Position numbers and translations under genes: made by a program. A stretch of 26,940 nucleotides of DNA, taken from an uncultured Pseudomonadota bacterium. Lineage in GTDB: Bacteria > Pseudomonadota > Alphaproteobacteria > CACZRW01. The notes under the pieces are model-generated. The model ran no database searches and had not been told where the DNA came from. It saw only the letters and a program-made list of their open reading frames with translations. Positions 24,967 through 26,940 of the stretch are shown here, piece by piece (position 1 is the first letter of the stretch; each line of letters opens with the position of its first letter). The stretch spans positions 1 through 26,940 of the forward strand of contig CACZRW010000171.1 in assembly GCA_902783675.1 (NCBI GenBank), written 5' to 3'.

Positions 24967-25365
24967 TTAATTGACAAATGCATAATCTGCATAATTCGTC
25001 GCAACACCTTCTTTATCCATCGCTTCATGTATCGCATTCTGCTCGAAATATCTTTTTCGTTTCCAGAGCCTCTCTGGAGGTTCAGCTCCTAACATGGCAG
25101 ACTTCCAATAAGTTTTTCGCTGTTCTTCATTTAGGAGTTTACGGCCATGGACAGGAAAATGCGATAACATCGTGCTTTCTTTCTCTCCGATATCATAGTA
25201 CGTTGCAACAACAGCTTTAAAATCATGATTCCATTCTATAACTCCTTCATAAGCAAGGCTTCCACCAACATACCTATCTGGATATTCTTCAACAAGAACA
25301 ACGTCTCCGATATAAATATAATTACCGTCTTTATCTTTGAATCGTGTTTTATCTCCATATTTCAT
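24967..25365 (-). CDS. Small hypothetical protein, possibly SH3/YopX-like
   Basis: This gene encodes 132 residues from ATG 25365, which has AGGAG six bases upstream. A TTG start two codons earlier is possible but would be too close to that site. The first half (FKDKDGNYIYIGDVVLVEE, then YEGVIEW) looks like a small beta barrel of the kind found in phage YopX-type and KOW/SH3-like proteins. The second half is charged and helical, with Trp-rich PERLWKRKRYFEQ. It lies between two palindromes and 60 bases ahead of the HipA-like gene. An antitoxin-type role is conceivable only from position; I do not assign one. Confidence 0.75.
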   Translation of the reverse strand: MKYGDKTRFKDKDGNYIYIGDVVLVEEYPDRYVGGSLAYEGVIEWNHDFKAVVATYYDIGEKESTMLSHFPVHGRKLLNEEQRKTYWKSAMLGAEPPERLWKRKRYFEQNAIHEAMDKEGVATNYADYAFVN

Positions 25366-25377
25366 AAACAACTCCTG

Positions 25378-25401
25378 CTTTCTGCCAAGTTAGCAGAAAG
25401 T
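25378..25401 (-). repeat. Palindromic repeat, copy 11
   Basis: This copy has one mismatch (TTAGC for TTGGC). It ends 12 bases ahead of the ATG at 25365, abutting the AGGAG ribosome site of that gene. Confidence 0.95.
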
Positions 25402-25435
25402 AAACCAATTAACAATTAGCGAAAAAAGACTATAC

Positions 25436-25624
25436 TTAGCCGATAATTCGGTCAGAGCCAAGCATTCCTTTCCGATAAAACTCATAAGCAACTTCTGGAG
25501 ATACGTTATGCTCCTGAGCATACTTCTCAACTTCTTTCATTATCATTTTTGCTGTAAACTCTTTCTGATCCGGAGTAAGCTCATCAAAGTTCTGTTTTTG
25601 GGTCAGATCAAATACCTTTTTCAT
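25436..25624 (-). CDS. Small helical hypothetical protein
   Basis: This gene encodes 62 residues from an ATG at 25624 with GGAGG seven bases ahead, a strong sign that it is real. The product is charged and helical (LTPDQKEFTAKMIMKEVEKY and EVAYEFYRKG), with no membrane segment or Cys motif. Palindrome copies flank it on both sides. Function is unknown. Confidence 0.72.
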   Translation of the reverse strand: MKKVFDLTQKQNFDELTPDQKEFTAKMIMKEVEKYAQEHNVSPEVAYEFYRKGMLGSDRIIG

Positions 25625-25648
25625 AATATAGCCTCCATTCCCTAATTT

Positions 25649-25673
25649 ACTTTCTGCTAACTTGGTAGAAAGT
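25649..25673 (-). repeat. Palindromic repeat, copy 12
   Basis: Two changes (GCTAA and GGTAG) distinguish it from the consensus. It lies 24 bases ahead of the ATG at 25624 and four bases past the stop of the preceding gene. Confidence 0.94.
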
Positions 25674-25677
25674 AGTG

Positions 25678-25971
25678 TTATTTATACTCCAGTTCAGCCC
25701 CGCAGTACTTACAAGAGCCTTGCCCAAATCTGCTTTGCCTGCCACAATAGTTGCATTTTACTATATGTTTAGGGTTGATTCCGCCAGGACAATCCTTTTC
25801 TGCTCTAAGGCGATATACCTCCATGCTTTTTTCTGTTATATAGTCAATATGACTATTTCGACTTTTCACATATTTTGTGATTGCAACAATTATAATGATT
25901 AATGGCAAGATACTAATCACGCCCCAAGTTCCTATTATCAGTAAAGCTTCAATTACTTCCGGCCTTAACAT
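25678..25971 (-). CDS. Small membrane protein with zinc ribbon
   Basis: This gene encodes 97 residues. One strong membrane segment (about residues 8-32) is followed by a polar linker and a C-terminal zinc ribbon with two CxxC knuckles (CNYCGRQ and CKYCGAEL). I place the start at ATG 25971 because AGGAG lies nine bases ahead. A longer frame begins at a TTG inside palindrome copy 13 and would begin with repeat-derived residues (AES). It may sense metal or mediate protein contacts at the membrane. I do not recognise a specific family. Confidence 0.78.
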   Translation of the reverse strand: MLRPEVIEALLIIGTWGVISILPLIIIIVAITKYVKSRNSHIDYITEKSMEVYRLRAEKDCPGGINPKHIVKCNYCGRQSRFGQGSCKYCGAELEYK

Positions 25972-25993
25972 TGTATATATTCTCCTCATTATG

Positions 25994-26017
25994 CTTTCTG
26001 CCAACTTGGCAGAAAGT
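25994..26017 (-). repeat. Palindromic repeat, copy 13
   Basis: This copy is perfect with central C. It shares one base with the TAA stop of the cysteine peptidase gene and lies 22 bases ahead of the ATG at 25971. Confidence 0.97.
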
Positions 26018-26940
26018 TAATTATAAATATTTAAGGTTTCATCAGATACAATAATTGCACTGTAGTGATTTTGGCGGACATCAGATGTGGCGCAGTAATC
26101 CACAGCACCTTGGATTGGCCAGTAGAAGTAGATAAAATCATAGGTTCCATCGCCATTATTCTTTCTCTTACACTGCAGGTAACAAGCATGACCGTCACAA
26201 TTAAGATTAAAACTATCAGCCTTGTAGGCCGGAATATTGCTGTCATATACTCTGAAAACAAGCTCATCATCAGTAATCCAGTAATAATCATACAATACAA
26301 TTTCATGACCGGTTTCGTCTGTAAAGAGCAACGATGCAGTTATGATTTTGCCCTGATCGAGTCTATCCATCATGTGCTGGCATACATCCCATGATAATCC
26401 GTTTTTATTTTCGATGCGATACTCGTTAAGGTCAAAATTATCATTGGTTTGTTTCCAATATGCGCCTATCATATTTACAAATTCTTTTTCTCCAACGGTA
26501 AGGCCATCACTTAAGCATCCGTCTTTTCCGCCATTTTTATCGACGAATGACTTATCCTTATAGTCGCTTAAGCCTTTATTTAACAATGTTGCATTGTCCT
26601 CGTCTTTAGAAATGTCCCAGTTAATACCATCATAGGATCCGCTTGAAGAAATGCTTCCATTGTTGTAAAGTGCACATGTTAAATAAGATATACCGGCACA
26701 GTTTCCGGAAGCATACTTCGATGCGAAATTCTGAAAAGGTAACTCGTCTTCATATGGATCAAATTCTGTATGATAATTATTGTATACGTGCTTTATAGTC
26801 TGCGCTTCATCTGAGCTCTCAGCTCCAGCATTAATATCCACAGAGCCATCAAGGTTTCTTAACTGATAGGAAAAAATCACCTTAGGAATAACAGGTAAAA
26901 AATCTGTTATCTTTTCAATTTTATAAGATACATCATAGTC
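26017..26940 (-). CDS. Papain/C39-like cysteine peptidase, 5' part outside the window
   Basis: The frame is open from the right edge to a TAA at 26017-26019, giving at least 307 residues. The first ATG/GTG-type codon seen inside (GTG at 26880) has no ribosome site and the frame continues past it, so the gene is truncated by the window. A papain-like triad is visible. Cys lies in GNCAGISYLTC (about residue 81 of the visible part). His lies in TGHEIVLYDYYW, and Asp in FRVYDSNIP. The spacing and the WI..DELVFRVYD pattern fit C39-like peptidases. Substrate and location are unknown because the N-terminus is not seen. It could be an exported accessory or effector protein of the element. Confidence 0.78.
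   Translation of the reverse strand, partial: DYDVSYKIEKITDFLPVIPKVIFSYQLRNLDGSVDINAGAESSDEAQTIKHVYNNYHTEFDPYEDELPFQNFASKYASGNCAGISYLTCALYNNGSISSSGSYDGINWDISKDEDNATLLNKGLSDYKDKSFVDKNGGKDGCLSDGLTVGEKEFVNMIGAYWKQTNDNFDLNEYRIENKNGLSWDVCQHMMDRLDQGKIITASLLFTDETGHEIVLYDYYWITDDELVFRVYDSNIPAYKADSFNLNCDGHACYLQCKRKNNGDGTYDFIYFYWPIQGAVDYCATSDVRQNHYSAIIVSDETLNIYN

Noticed and set aside
21675..26017. Palindromes as simple transcription terminators
   Set aside because: Although they form strong hairpins, none is followed by a T-run on the minus strand. Several lie inside genes or between genes that must be cotranscribed.
1..26940. CRISPR arrays, tRNA or rRNA genes, insertion sequences, integrase or attachment sites
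   Set aside because: None was seen. The palindromes have irregular spacing and genes between them, so they are not a CRISPR array.

Overview
The window is one long, leftward-transcribed block of genes from a conjugative element (integrative element or plasmid) of a low-GC Firmicute. Every credible gene lies on the minus strand. A Lachnospiraceae host (Butyrivibrio, Pseudobutyrivibrio or Roseburia relatives) is my best inference. It rests on the AT-rich composition, strong AGGAGG ribosome sites, the DUF5688, CD1108/CD1115-like and Maff2-like mobile-element proteins, and the palindromic repeat. No integrase, replication gene or attachment site lies inside the window, so integrated element and plasmid cannot be told apart.

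Layout in order of transcription, right to left. (1) 26940-23737, an accessory block: a papain/C39-like cysteine peptidase (cut by the window edge), a small membrane zinc-ribbon protein, two small unknowns and a HipA-like kinase. (2) 23736-23279, a 458-base gene-free control region: a palindrome, a terminator, a GC-rich inverted-repeat segment with a TATCCTGT nick-like site (candidate oriT), another palindrome, a promoter, and a further palindrome. (3) 23278-19449, mobilization: a coiled-coil protein, a ribbon-helix-helix accessory protein and a VirD2/MobA-type relaxase. (4) 19452-6897, type IV secretion: a VirB11/CpaF ATPase, an unknown with a VirB4-N-like tail, VirB4, an NlpC/P60 wall hydrolase, a PcfB/DUF3801 protein, VirD4, VirB2-like pilin, VirB6 and VirB3/PrgI. 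(5) 6900-2078, less familiar transfer genes: an exported acidic protein, two coiled-coil proteins, a membrane protein resembling a VirD4 without its ATPase, and SSB, closed by a strong terminator. (6) 1989-7, a second transcription unit: a three-repeat protein and DUF5688, continuing off the left edge.

Functionally the genes form a complete Gram-positive transfer machine. The relaxase with its accessory protein should nick oriT. VirD4 with the PcfB-like protein should couple the complex to a channel made of VirB3, VirB4, VirB6 and the pilin. The hydrolase opens the wall, and SSB protects transferred strands.

Two non-coding signals stand out. The first is a 25-base perfect palindrome family: 13 copies, 12 of them in 4.3 kb. 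Copies repeatedly sit between a stop codon and the next start, and two are translated in frame. The second is a 44-base element present twice, 21.4 kb apart, with 32 identical positions at identical spacing. It lies upstream of the mobilization/transfer operon and upstream of the second operon, so the two units are probably co-regulated.
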